Source: Phytophthora quininea
Taxonomy: Eukaryota; Oomycota; Peronosporomycetes; Peronosporales; Peronosporaceae
Length of the DNA: 37,762 bases
Assembly (NCBI GenBank): GCA_011947345.1
Contig: JAAVTG010000566.1
Coordinates: 1-37,762 of the forward strand
Reading direction: 5' to 3'
The notes beneath the pieces are model-generated. The model ran no database searches. It saw only the letters and a list, made by a program, of their open reading frames with translations, and was not told the origin of the DNA. Every line of letters begins with the position of its first letter. Positions within the stretch are counted from its first letter, which is position 1. Position numbers and translations under genes: made by a program. Below, piece by piece: positions 22,289-31,291 of this stretch.

Positions 22289-23349
22289 GGATCCCTGTAA
22301 TGCGAAGACTTTTGGAAGCTTGGCGCAGGGCGTGGGCGCGGTGTGAGTGCGTTGTGCGTGTGGGTTGTTTGTGGAGTCGTTAGCCTGAAATCGCGCGTAC
22401 CTCTATAAATTAATATCTTTGCTGTGCCTGTCACGCATCCTACAGAGTGCGTATGGGGCGCGTGAGGCGACGGTTGAAAGGCTGTGGTAGTGTATGAGGG
22501 AATTAGTGTATGGGTGTGATGCTGTGGCTGTTTGTGTGCAGCTGTGCGGCGGATTTTGTGGCGCGAGTGTATTTTGTGTTGTCAGTGTGCCCGAGCGGTC
22601 TAAGGGGTAGACTCAAGTTCTACTGTGTTCGCACTCGTGGGTTCAAATCCCACCGCTGACAGTCAATTGTATAATTGTATGCGACCGCATCGCCCACGTG
22701 GAGGGAACTTGTTGCTCGCGTCTGGCCTCTTTTTCGCCGACATCTTTTGCCTTGGCACGACCTAGCAGGAGGCGTTTATCCCCTCTGTAATCGCTTTGCC
22801 ATTTTGCCCAGACAACAGTCTACGCCCGCGCTCCTCAGCCTCTCTGTCTGTGTGCTCTCGATGGCTTCGTTAGCGCTTCGCGACTAGTTTCACAGAGCAA
22901 GATTTCCTGGCCTCCCGAGTTCCGTCTTGCTTTGCCCGCTTCTATAGCGACTCTCTGCGCGTTTCAGTCTGCCGTACCACAGCACGACAGCACGACAGCA
23001 CGACAGCACGACAGCACGACAGCACGACAGCACGACAGCATCATTTCAGCGGTGGCACGACAGGGCTCACGGTCGAACGCACATCAAGCTCTGTGACTGA
23101 TTGCAGCTCGGAGGGTCATCAAATTTTCAAAACACCTGATTAAGCGAGCTGCAACATCGCGTGATGTCTACGTGGATGGCGCATTCACTTGATGGCGGGG
23201 CTGGTATGTGGTCGATGCACTCGAGCGACATGATCCAAACCGTGCCTCTGCAAGAGAACGGTTACACAAGGAGGCAGAATTTGCCAGACGCCATCTGTGC
23301 AGCAGAAGCCAAAGGACGCCGTGGAGTGTTTGCGTCGCAGCTGTTTGGC
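22289..23349 (+). repeat. Array unit 16 (type B, truncated)
   Basis: One GTGCGTT copy and seven uninterrupted CACGACAG copies, type B with the GCG insertion near 22878. High identity stops near 23349, inside the GTCGCAGCTGTTTGGCC stretch. Beyond that the sequence continues only as strongly decayed homology. Confidence 0.88.
22581..22661 (+). tRNA. tRNA-Leu (CAA), copy 16, G-run one short
   Basis: 81 nt, four G after CTAA, T arm intact. Last well-preserved copy. First downstream T-run is 22730-22734. Confidence 0.85.
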
Positions 23350-24078
23350 CTGCAGCTTTGTTGGCCAGCGAGGATCTTACCACGAACATGCTTCTTTAGT
23401 TATTTACTAGGCGCAAAGAAAATAATATCCTGGTTCGTAATATGAACTTGAAGCCTCAGAAGGAGAGCGATTCACAAGCATCAACGTGCTCCTTTCATTA
23501 ACCCCAATTGATCGCGATGCTGTGATGTGCTTCCTGCACATGAGCAATCGTGCGGTTTCTTGATAGGCTTGAAGTCACCCGGGAAGCGTCCGTGAAAGGC
23601 AAGGTGGTTCAGGAGATCGGATCCAACATGAGTGTGAGGAGAGCTTTGGCCAGTGTTTGCCGGAAGACGTCAAGGCTACCAAAGCATAGACTTCCATGCA
23701 GCGCTGTGTCGAGCAGTTCTTGCAATGGCGAACTGTTCTGGTGTAGTCCGCGAGTTCTTCCCTCAAGTTAGTGGCACACACGAATTGTTGCTCGGTGTTG
23801 TTGGCTCCGGTATGCGTTGGAGTGCTTCGATCCGAGCCGGGTCGTGGCCGATGCCACATTCACTAATAATCCGCCCACACCAGCCTTCGGTGAGAAATAA
23901 TCTACACTTCCTCGGATTCAACTTAAATCCATACTCTTCCAGTTTTGTGGAATAGTTCGGGCATTCGGCTTCAGCTGAAAGCTAGTAGTATCTATTCACA
24001 CCAGTAGTACAGGTGTGGTAGCTTCAACACTTCCGGGTCGGAGTACTCGGGCAAAGTTATAGGAGAGTGCAGCATGGT

Positions 24079-24156
24079 CGGCAGTGTGCCCACGGTCTAA
24101 GAAGTGTCTCATAGTCACTGCGTTCGCAAGACGTCGGGTTCAAATTCCATCGCTCC
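24079..24156 (+). pseudogene. tRNA-Leu relic 1
   Basis: Aligned to the array tRNA, it keeps the GTGTGCCC start, GGTCTAAG, the CGTTCGCA variable arm and the B-box GGTTCAAATTC. The acceptor stem no longer pairs and the anticodon loop is altered (CTCATAG). Downstream, the hairpin survives in shorter form (CAATT-GT-AATTG), and so does a T5 run near 24230. It is a dead gene 1498 bp after copy 16. Confidence 0.85.
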
Positions 24157-25573
24157 ATCAATTGTAATTGTTTACGACCTGCAATCGCCCACGTTCAGTC
24201 GAACGTTCGTTCTTGTCGTTCGGGAACTACTTTTTCGCCAGATTTTGACTTGAACAGGCCAGCGAGGTGTTGAACCTCGCTGTAATTCGGCTTCGCTGAC
24301 TTTGTGCCGGTCAACAGTCTTCGCCTCGTGCTCCTTAGCCATCATCTGTACTAGCTGCCACTCCTCAATGAGCATCGTTACCGCCTCCGACCATTGTCAC
24401 GTTGCAAGGCATATCCAACCTCCAAATTTCGTCGTCATTGATTTGCCCGCTGCTCTCTAAGCTACATCTCTGCGCAAGTTTCAATCGTCGCTGTTATCTC
24501 TTGCTGCGAGTTGCTCTAACTCAAGACATCAGGACAGTTCTACAGGAAGTCTGCAACGACAGCACCCCGAACCGCCAACAGCATCGCTTCAGCGTCGCAC
24601 GACAGGTCTCATTGCCAAACCAGCTTCTGCTCTGCGAGTGTTTGTGGTCCAACCGCTCATTTCACATTTCCCGCCGATTGATCAGCATGCATCATCCCGT
24701 GCTTCACGCGGATTGCGCATTGCTCTTGAAGTGCGCTTGGCTATATCGTCGATCTGCACTAATCAACATTGATCGGAATTGTGATCTCTACCGCAACAAA
24801 ACGCGGTGCCCAGAGGATGCAACAGAAGTTTCCAACGCCATCTGGGCTTCATCAAGCCATCAGGACAGCCGAGGAGTGTTTGCGATCCACGCTATTTGGC
24901 TGCTTGATTTACCGCCAAGAATGCGCTCCGATTGAGCTCATTTGCCGGATGTCCTTAGCTTTTCGAGTTCTGCTGGACAACACCGCGTGATGCGCCAATC
25001 CATGCGATTGCAGCGTCAGAGCTCAACAGCTCCCAACCGACTGATCCTGAGGCTCAGACTGGCAGTTCCTGCAGACACGCTGCGATGTGCAACAGCTCGC
25101 TCAATAGGGCGCTTGAACCCAGACCGGTGCCACGGCAAAGGAGGCGAGATCTCGCGCGACTAGGCCGTTTGTGTCGGATATTTGAACGCCAGGGATCAAA
25201 GGAATGCCAACGGCCGAGTAGTTAACTTTTAAACACGTTGTGCCACGACCGGGGGAGGCCAGCACGGCATTGTAATGGGAACTTTAGACTCTCGCCAGAC
25301 ACGAAGTGGTGTGGACACGGTGTCGGCGTTGTAGCGTCGCCGCGACGAGCGGTGCCACAAGCAATGGAAATTGGCGTCGATTCGCCGAATATCAAGAGCC
25401 ACCTTCAAATGAATCGCCAAGCCGAGTTGTCGACGCCTCTACAGAGTGCCATCACCGGTGAGGACGACAGCAGGGCATTGGTATGAGAAGAAAAAGACTA
25501 TCGCCTTTGGTGCTGTGTAAGTTCGCTGTCAAGCCGTCGATCGATAAGTGTCAAGCGAGATGCATTTTCGTGG

Positions 25574-25650
25574 TTGTGAAGGAGGTCCGAGCGGATAAGG
25601 CCTTGACTCAACTTCGATGTGTTGCACTCGTGTGATCAATCCAACTCTGT
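25574..25650 (+). pseudogene. tRNA-Leu relic 2
   Basis: It keeps TCCGAGCGG, TAAGG, the anticodon-loop core CTCAACT and GTTGCACTCGTG, but the B-box is destroyed (TGTGATCAATCC) and the acceptor arms do not pair. It lies about 1.5 kb after relic 1, so it marks an eighteenth unit position. Confidence 0.75.
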
Positions 25651-26200
25651 AGCCATCTTGGATGGAATTGAAGGACACATCGCTCTCGATGGAGCCGCAA
25701 GTGCTCGAGATAGAACAGCTTTGCGTGAAAGTTTGCCTTGAAATCGACCTAGACTTTGCTGTTTTCCCCTTGTAATGACTTCGAGATTTGGCCGCAGACG
25801 AACCAGTCTATGGTTGTGCTCCTTAGATTTCTGTTGTGTGGCGTGCCTTTTTATCACTTCGATCGATTTGAAAGCTGCAAGATGTAGGCCTCCTGGTTCG
25901 GACTTAGCTTTGCCGCTTCTATGACTCAGAGCATTTTAGTCTGCCGTGGCATGTGCACGATGTGCTCGAACCCGAAGCCGCAGCGTGAAGCAAACGCCGC
26001 TGACACCACGACATGCCACGAATTCCTTCGACCCATCGAACATGGACATTAGTGCAATTGCACGACAGAGGCTCACGAGTGAACAGCACATGGGCTATGT
26101 GCCCTGTGTTGCTCGGAGGCTCTCAATTGAAGACATCTGTTACCGCGCTGCAGTTCCTGAATTCTCCGTGGATGCGCATTCACTTGTTGCTGCGCTGTTA

Positions 26201-27319
26201 TTGATATTACGCAAATGGTATGCACAATTCACTCAAACTCAGCTGCCATTGCACAAGCCGTTCAAAGTCGCGCATTTATTCCTGCTGCAGTGACCACAGA
26301 GCACAACAGCAACTGTTGCTTGGAATTACACGAATTCCCTGAAAAACTGCTCCAAGTGTCTGGAGAACTAACCGGAATAGCATCTGAGATCAACCAACAC
26401 CGCTGCCTCCTACAAACTGGCACCAAAATAGTACAAACAGCGGGTTCATTTCCCGAAAGTGCTGCTACGAGTAGCGAGGGAACTCTGGTGGTTTGGTTGT
26501 CCGGCGAAAAACTGGCCACCACATCGATCGCTTTCGCCAATTGACCTGCCAAATACTAACGCACGCAAACACCTGTCAGACTTTCGCTTCGTTATGCTAA
26601 ATATCGAGAGGATTTCCCGGCAGCAAGACACAGTTCCAATCCATCTCTAGACGAGGCGAGGCTAACGCTGAGAACTGCAATCGATTTACTGCCGATTGGA
26701 GACCTGTTTCTTTTCGTCAGTCATTCTTCCCTAATTTTGGCAGCCGAGCATGACGATAATGCATTGTGCGGGCTAGAATTGGCTGCGTCCGTATCACGCA
26801 AGCAGAGGAGGCCGTCGTTCAGTTTAAGCCACGCTCGTGACACCCTGCGCCACCAAAAGCAACTACCACGCCTCCCTGTTCAGCTAAGGTACGCCACCAC
26901 ACATTATTGTGTACGAGATCCAGGTTTTTCGGCGCAATTGGTTTTCATATCGGCAATGGCTCTGGATTATATTCACACGCGTTTTCGAAATAGTTGGATC
27001 GCGCGTATAACAACTCCATCTCTTATCCATCTTCTGTCCAACTAATTCAGGAGAGTCAAGTGCACCTGTGGCGGAATCGTTGAGAATGCATACAATGTGG
27101 TTTGTATGGCTAGCGGGCATTTTGAGCGTGCGTACATTTTTTTGTGTGGAAACAGATATGTGTACTTGCATATTTTGAGCGTGAGGACACCTTGCCGGAG
27201 TAGCTCTTCTCGGACGTGAAGTTCCATGTGGGGCCGAGAGAAATTGCTGTTTTGGCAATGCAAAAATAGCCGCGAGCCTCCGCGCTCTGCAAGACGGACA
27301 ACATCCTGCCCTGCACACG
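26201..27319. other. Spacer between decayed array and first gene
   Basis: No gene or RNA recognised. A 109-codon frame (26215-26544, +) and several shorter ones have no recognisable motif and look like chance. Very remote array homology past 26200 is possible (for example GGCGAAAAACTGGCC near 26503) but too weak to claim. The last stretch must hold the promoter of the gene starting at 27320. Confidence 0.45.
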
Positions 27320-29820
27320 ATGGAGGCTCCCAGTGCGCCTGGAATGGCGGTGTCGGGGCTCATGCAGCAGCTGAAGAGCGGCGAGATCTCCAAGATGCAA
27401 CTGTTCCAGCAGCTCGCCAAGCTGCAGAGCGCGGCGGGAGCGGAAGCGCCCAGTTCATCCAGTACCCCTCCAGTTTCAATCCCACCGGCCAACCCAGTGC
27501 CGTCCTTGCTGGCAAACTTCGGACTTCAAGCTGCTCCTTGCATGGGAGGAGAAGCAGCGACTCGATCCGCTACACCAACTTTTCTTTTGGAGGACCCTCC
27601 TCTCGACCTTCGTCTGCAGGTTCAGGCCACGTCAACGCTCCTCAGCCGCCTCCAGCGCCTGTTCAATTTTCGTTCGGAGCCCCAGTAGCCCCCATGCCCT
27701 TTCCAGCTCAACTACCGGAGACTACCAATAGCCTCTTCATGGCACCCGGTGCACTTCAGCGCCACCGAAACCAAGCGCAACAATTGTGGAAAACGACGCA
27801 GAGTTCCTCGCCACTGGAGTTTCACACGACAAGGCAAAGCGGTTCAGTGTGCAGGAGTGGATAGCGAACAAGTCGAGGGCCTCTGCATCGAGTCAAGTGG
27901 GCAACGCACTACGACATCACTATCAGCAGCAGTCCCAAGCACAGTCAGCAGAATTTGCGACGTCCAACCCAAGCAGATTTAATGGACAAGGCGACAATCT
28001 GTACGATCCGTTTGGACTCGGTAGTTACGGTGATATGACGATGGAGCAAGCTCCTAACTCGGCCGATTTTGGAGGCGTACGAGGAAATATGCTGCGCGAC
28101 ACGTACAATACTACGCCGCACAACTACGGGTATGAACGTCAGCCTACCTCCGGGCAGTCGCGGTTTGCTGAAGCAGAATTCAATGTATACCGAGATGACC
28201 GAGGGGAGCAGCAATATATCGATTTCGCTGAGCAGTTTGATGATGAACTCGACGACAGCCACAACTCAAGGTCAGGCAAAAATGGTGGCAAAGGCGGGAT
28301 GGTGAACAACACGGATGGTCAATTCCACGCTCGCGTTACTCGTTGGAAATCGCAAAAGGATGCGATTCGAGAGCAGATGAAGCAGCAGTTGTTGCAGTCA
28401 GAGCTTGATGAGTGCACGTTTACACCGAAGATCAATCCGAAGTCTACTAAAGTAGTCGCCAAGTTGCGTGGCCGACAGCCCAATTCAGCAAATCAGGCCA
28501 TTAACACCCCTCAAGCCGTCTCCGAGCGTTTGTATCAAGAAGCCGATAATTACAGGACTCGAGAAGAGCTTGCGACGAAATTGAAATCTGACGAAGAAGC
28601 AGCGATCGAACGGCAGTGTACCTTTAAGCCGAAGATCAACCAGACTGAGAAAGTGAAGGCCAAGTACATGGAGGCCAAGTCAACTTCATCGCCATCGCTG
28701 ACAGCTGCGTCACGTGATGCTGCGGCGAAGGAACTGGCAGAGTGCACGTTTTATCCAAAAGTGAACGGGATCAAAGCAGAAATGGTGTCGGCACAACTTT
28801 ACCTGCAACAAGATATTTATGAGCGACTGAGCAAGCCTTGCTGTGGGTCAGCAGAGGAAGAAAATCGCCGACTCGAGGATGTAATGGGAGAAGAAGGAGC
28901 CTGTCGTTGTTTGGTGATGACGAAGACAGAGAAGATCCTGACGTTAGCTCTCTTCATTCGACCCGTAGCCAAGATGACATTTCGGTGCGACCTGGCAGCA
29001 GAAGTCGACGACACGGGCATGGGCCACGGTCTGTAGGAGCAGAAGAAACGCAAGATGGCAAAGAGGAGCGTGCTCGCCAATTTAAAAACTTCCTCGAGCG
29101 ACAGAAGTTCCATGAGCAGGCGCGTCACAAGCGGATTGAGCAGACCAAGCAGCAGTTAACACCTGGCTACAAGCCGAATATCAACAAAAATCGCTCGCGA
29201 TGATGGAGAATGGTCGCAAGGGCGACTTCCTGGAGCGGATTTCCTCGTATGCACTGCGGAAAGAGCACGACAATGTCAAGAAGAAGACCGTCAGATCCAT
29301 GGTGAGCGATGTTTTGCTCCTGGTGTATTTACAGCTTTGAACTAACATGCTTGCTTGCCCTTTTAGGACCCGAATTGCACGTTCAAACCAGCGATCAACC
29401 AGGCCAGTGTGAAGCGTAAACCTCGCTCCATCACAGAGCTCAGTCGTGGGGACTTGCTGAGAAGGGAAACAACACAGCGACTCATGAAGCTGAAAATGGA
29501 GCAAGAAGAGATGGCTGCGCTGACTTTCCGGCCGCAGTTGAACCGCATGTCGGAACGACACGAAGGTAAGCTCAAGATCCTTACGAGCCCCGACATACTT
29601 GCAACGCATTCAGCAACAGAGTCAAGCCCACACCATTAAACAACGCAGAGCGATGCAGGAGAAGGAAATGGGCGAGTTTGCCGAGTGCACGTTCAAGCCG
29701 CGCACGATCGAAGCACCTGCGTACGTGCAGCGCATCGCTCGAAGTGTTTCGCTAACAAAAGCATTGCGAGCACAGCAGCAAGCAGCAGCCAAAATGAGAG
29801 AGAAGCCCGAGTGGAAGTAG
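27320..29820 (+). CDS. TFxPxIN-repeat protein, frame-broken
   Basis: I do not recognise a named family. The start is the ATG at 27320 (protein begins MEAPSAPGMAV). The frame can be followed by eye through 27580, 27750, 28897 and 29188 if one base is missing at each. After the intron at 29302-29366, a further frame change near 29590 must be bridged to reach the TAG at 29818-29820. The predicted protein is about 810 residues: a Pro/Ser/Gln-rich N-terminal third with phenylalanine-glycine patches, then a basic charged region. That region carries seven similar short motifs: ECTFTPKIN, QCTFKPKIN, ECTFYPKVN, GYKPNIN, NCTFKPAIN, LTFRPQLN and ECTFKPRTI. Charged helical stretches between them suggest coiled coil. 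Regularly spaced short motifs fit a scaffold or filament-binding protein, which is inference. The gene is convergent with PP6, 277 bp away. Confidence 0.7.
29302..29366 (+). other. Intron in the TFxPxIN-repeat gene
   Basis: 65 nt, GTGAGC...TTTTAG, lying between codons. The upstream exon ends VRSM and the downstream exon opens directly on an NCTFKPAIN motif, which supports the junction. A GTAAG at 29566 resembles a second donor, but the only nearby acceptor (29613) leaves the frame unchanged and leads to a stop. Confidence 0.75.
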
Positions 29821-30097
29821 CCCATCTTTTAATATATACATCCTGCCCACAATACCACAGACAGCTAGAGCAAAGCGCAGCCAAGCAGAAGAAGAAAAAC
29901 ATAGCTTAAGGATTCGTCCGATCAAATCTCCCGACAGGATATCTATCTACTAACGTCCTTGTCCCTTTGTGATGTGGAGAGAGTACGAGCGACCTGCGTG
30001 ACGAGCTGGGGCAAAAGAATTGAGAAAATGCAAACCACCACGACTGATCGCGCGAGAGCGAGCAACACACCGACCGCGGCCGTATCGAGCTGCCAGT

Positions 30098-31113
30098 TTA
30101 CAGGAAGTATGGCACCAGTGCTCGCTGATTAAAGCCATCAGATGACTCGGCAACCTGTAGCAATATTTCCCTACCGTCAGTAATTCACTACAATCACCTC
30201 CATCGTCACATAGCAACCGTACCTCACGGAATAGCTTAAAGTCGCGCTCCAAGTTTTCATCAAATGACAGGATGGCGGCCACATTGCCACACCGGTAGCA
30301 GTAGTTGGGCGCGGACCAGACTGTCACGAGGCTGTTGTCGAACATGTACTTGTATCCTTCCTGCACCAGTTGGTGCGCGCGACAGATGAGGTCCAGGCCG
30401 TTGATCTGGTTGAACTCCTGGGTCACCTTGCCGCCAAAGAGGTAGCCTGCTCCGCGAGGGCTCATGGCCCACGTCTCAATGTCCTCGGGGTCGGACCACA
30501 TGAGGTCGCAGAAGGAGCCTTCGTGCGGGATCTCCTGCTGTCGCTCTATTGTCCGGATCTGGTCGAGCGTGCGCAGCTCGGGTGACAGTCCGCCGTGCAC
30601 GCAGAGCACCTTGCCGTCGATGATGGCGGCCAGGTTGAGGTAGTCGAAGACGTCCGTGCAGTACTTCCAGGGGTTGGCGTTGCCGTACTTGCGCACGCAC
30701 TCCTCATAGAAGCCGTAGACCTGCGTGATCTGACGGCACTCGTGGTTGCCGCGCAGCAGCGTGATGCGGTCCGGGTAGCGCGCCTTGAGGCACAGCAGCA
30801 GCTCGAACGTCTCGACGCTGTTGTGGCCGCGGTCCACGAAGTCGCCCATGAAGACGTAGTTGGTGTCTTGGATGTCCCCACCGTTGCGGAAGAGCTCCAA
30901 CAGGTCGAAGAACTGGCCGTGGATGTCGCCGCAGACGGTCACGGGGCTGCTCACGGGCTGCACGTTCGACTCCTCGATCAGCAGCAGCTTGACCATCTCG
31001 CACACCTGCTTGAGCTCCAGCTCGCTCAGCACCTTGCCCTCGCGCAGGTTGGCGATCCACTGGTCGGGCCCGCTGCCGCTCGGCTTGACCTCGTCCGCGT
31101 TCACGCTCGTCAT
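30098..31113 (-). CDS. PPP6C: Serine/threonine protein phosphatase 6 catalytic subunit
   Basis: PPP-family metallophosphatase of the PP6 (plant FyPP) branch, a regulator of cell-cycle and signalling phosphoproteins. Two exons (31113-30223 and 30154-30098) give 315 residues, against about 305 in animals. Metal and catalytic motifs are intact: GDIHG 62-66, GDFVDRG 90-96, GNHE 122-125, HGG at 173, RAH 245-247 and [11 protein letters not shown] 268-278. [10 protein letters not shown] (47-54 region) and EIPHEG point to PP6 rather than PP4 or PP2A. Splicing restores the conserved VPYFL C-terminus; without it the reading frame would run on for about 100 unrelated residues. The start at 31113 is preferred because [10 protein letters not shown] then sits near the N-terminus as in plant PP6; an in-frame upstream ATG adds 28 unlikely residues. 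Unusual: Cys at 126 where the family normally has Ser (GNHES). Confidence 0.95.
30155..30222 (-). other. Intron in the PP6 gene
   Basis: 68 nt, GTACGG...CTACAG on the minus strand, between Glu297 and Val298. It is located by the conserved family C-terminus, VPYFL followed by TAA, in exon 2. Confidence 0.9.
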
Positions 31114-31253
31114 GGCTGCCTTGCTATACAAATTCCCTTTACACCACCAAAGACGAAGGGGGAAGGCATACATGAAATTTTGGCCAATCACGGACACGGC
31201 TATTTGTAGCCGACTAAAGATAGCCGCGAGGATGAGCAGCGAGACCAGTATGC
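31114..31253. promoter_or_regulatory. Divergent promoter between PP6 and the LRR gene
   Basis: Only 140 bp separate the two start codons, so both promoters must lie here or overlap the transcripts. A CCAAT box is visible in GGCCAATCACGG (near 31180). No clear oomycete initiator (TCAYTYY type) or TATA box was found. Confidence 0.5.
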
Positions 31254-31291
31254 ATGCTGAAGCCGACGCCGCCGGGCAGGACGCGGCGTAA
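31232..31291 (+). other. Short upstream frame overlapping the LRR start
   Basis: An ATG at 31232, with a second in frame at 31250, opens a 19-codon frame that ends with TAA inside the LRR coding sequence, overlapping its start at 31254. If the transcript begins upstream, this could reduce translation of the LRR protein. It could also be the true N-terminus separated by a one-base loss. Neither is proven. Confidence 0.3.

Larger units (their letters stand above)
881..23349 (+). repeat. Tandem array of a 1.4-kb unit carrying tRNA-Leu(CAA), 16 copies
   Basis: Sixteen head-to-tail units were delimited at the recurring GGATCCCTGTAATGCG landmark (894, 2340, 3760, 5196, 6625, 8058, 9496, 10927, 12361, 13767, 15171, 16583, 17995, 19430, 20879, 22289). 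Full units run from 1404 to about 1449 bp and the last is cut short. In order, each unit contains the GTGCGTT minisatellite, one tRNA-Leu gene, a trailer with small inverted repeats ending in a T-run, the CACGACAG-type minisatellite, and about 0.75 kb of unique non-coding sequence. Copies are nearly identical apart from single-base indels, minisatellite length and a few linked substitutions that define two subfamilies. Copy number in the genome could differ from this assembly, because arrays of this kind are easily collapsed or expanded. Confidence 0.97.
23350..26200 (+). repeat. Decayed copies of the array unit (about two units)
   Basis: Beyond 23349 the array continues as strongly mutated homology in the same order and phase. 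Examples are GAAAATAATATCCTGGTTCG (near 23418) against the unit's GAAAATACTACGAGTTCG, GGAGTGTTTGCGATC (near 24871), GCGCTCCGATTGAG (near 24923), TCAATAGGGCGCTTGAA (near 25109), CTACAGAGTGC (near 25439), TTTTAGTCTGCCGT (near 25932) and GATGCGCATTCACTT (near 26171). Two tRNA relics lie about 1.5 kb apart, the same rhythm as the array. Minisatellites are not recognisable here. The right limit is approximate. Confidence 0.85.

Noticed and set aside
1316..23335. Dozens of open frames of 60-200 codons in the array on both strands, including an 82-codon frame starting MQQKPKDAVEC repeated in many units and minus-strand frames up to 203 codons starting MTGTARILICRG.
   Set aside because: Indels between units are mostly not multiples of three and freely change or break these frames; the decayed copies do not keep them; no protein motif is present. 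They are by-products of repeating one open stretch.
881..23349. The array as a CRISPR or an rRNA/5S repeat.
   Set aside because: Units are 1.4 kb with no short repeat-spacer pattern, and no 5S, 18S or 28S text was recognised in the unit.
881..23349. The unit as an LTR retrotransposon or SINE with tRNA-derived head.
   Set aside because: No terminal repeats, target-site duplications, poly-A tail or reverse-transcriptase text; the tRNA is complete at both ends and the copies are strictly head to tail.
29566..29613. A 48-nt intron (GTAAG...CAG) in the TFxPxIN gene.
   Set aside because: Its length is a multiple of three, so removing it does not reach the frame of the last exon and runs into a stop; an indel near 29590 explains the frame change better.
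29950..30097. A 100-residue C-terminal extension of PP6 in the unspliced frame.
   Set aside because: Splicing the 68-nt intron gives the family's conserved VPYFL ending at 30098; the extension is untranslated sequence.
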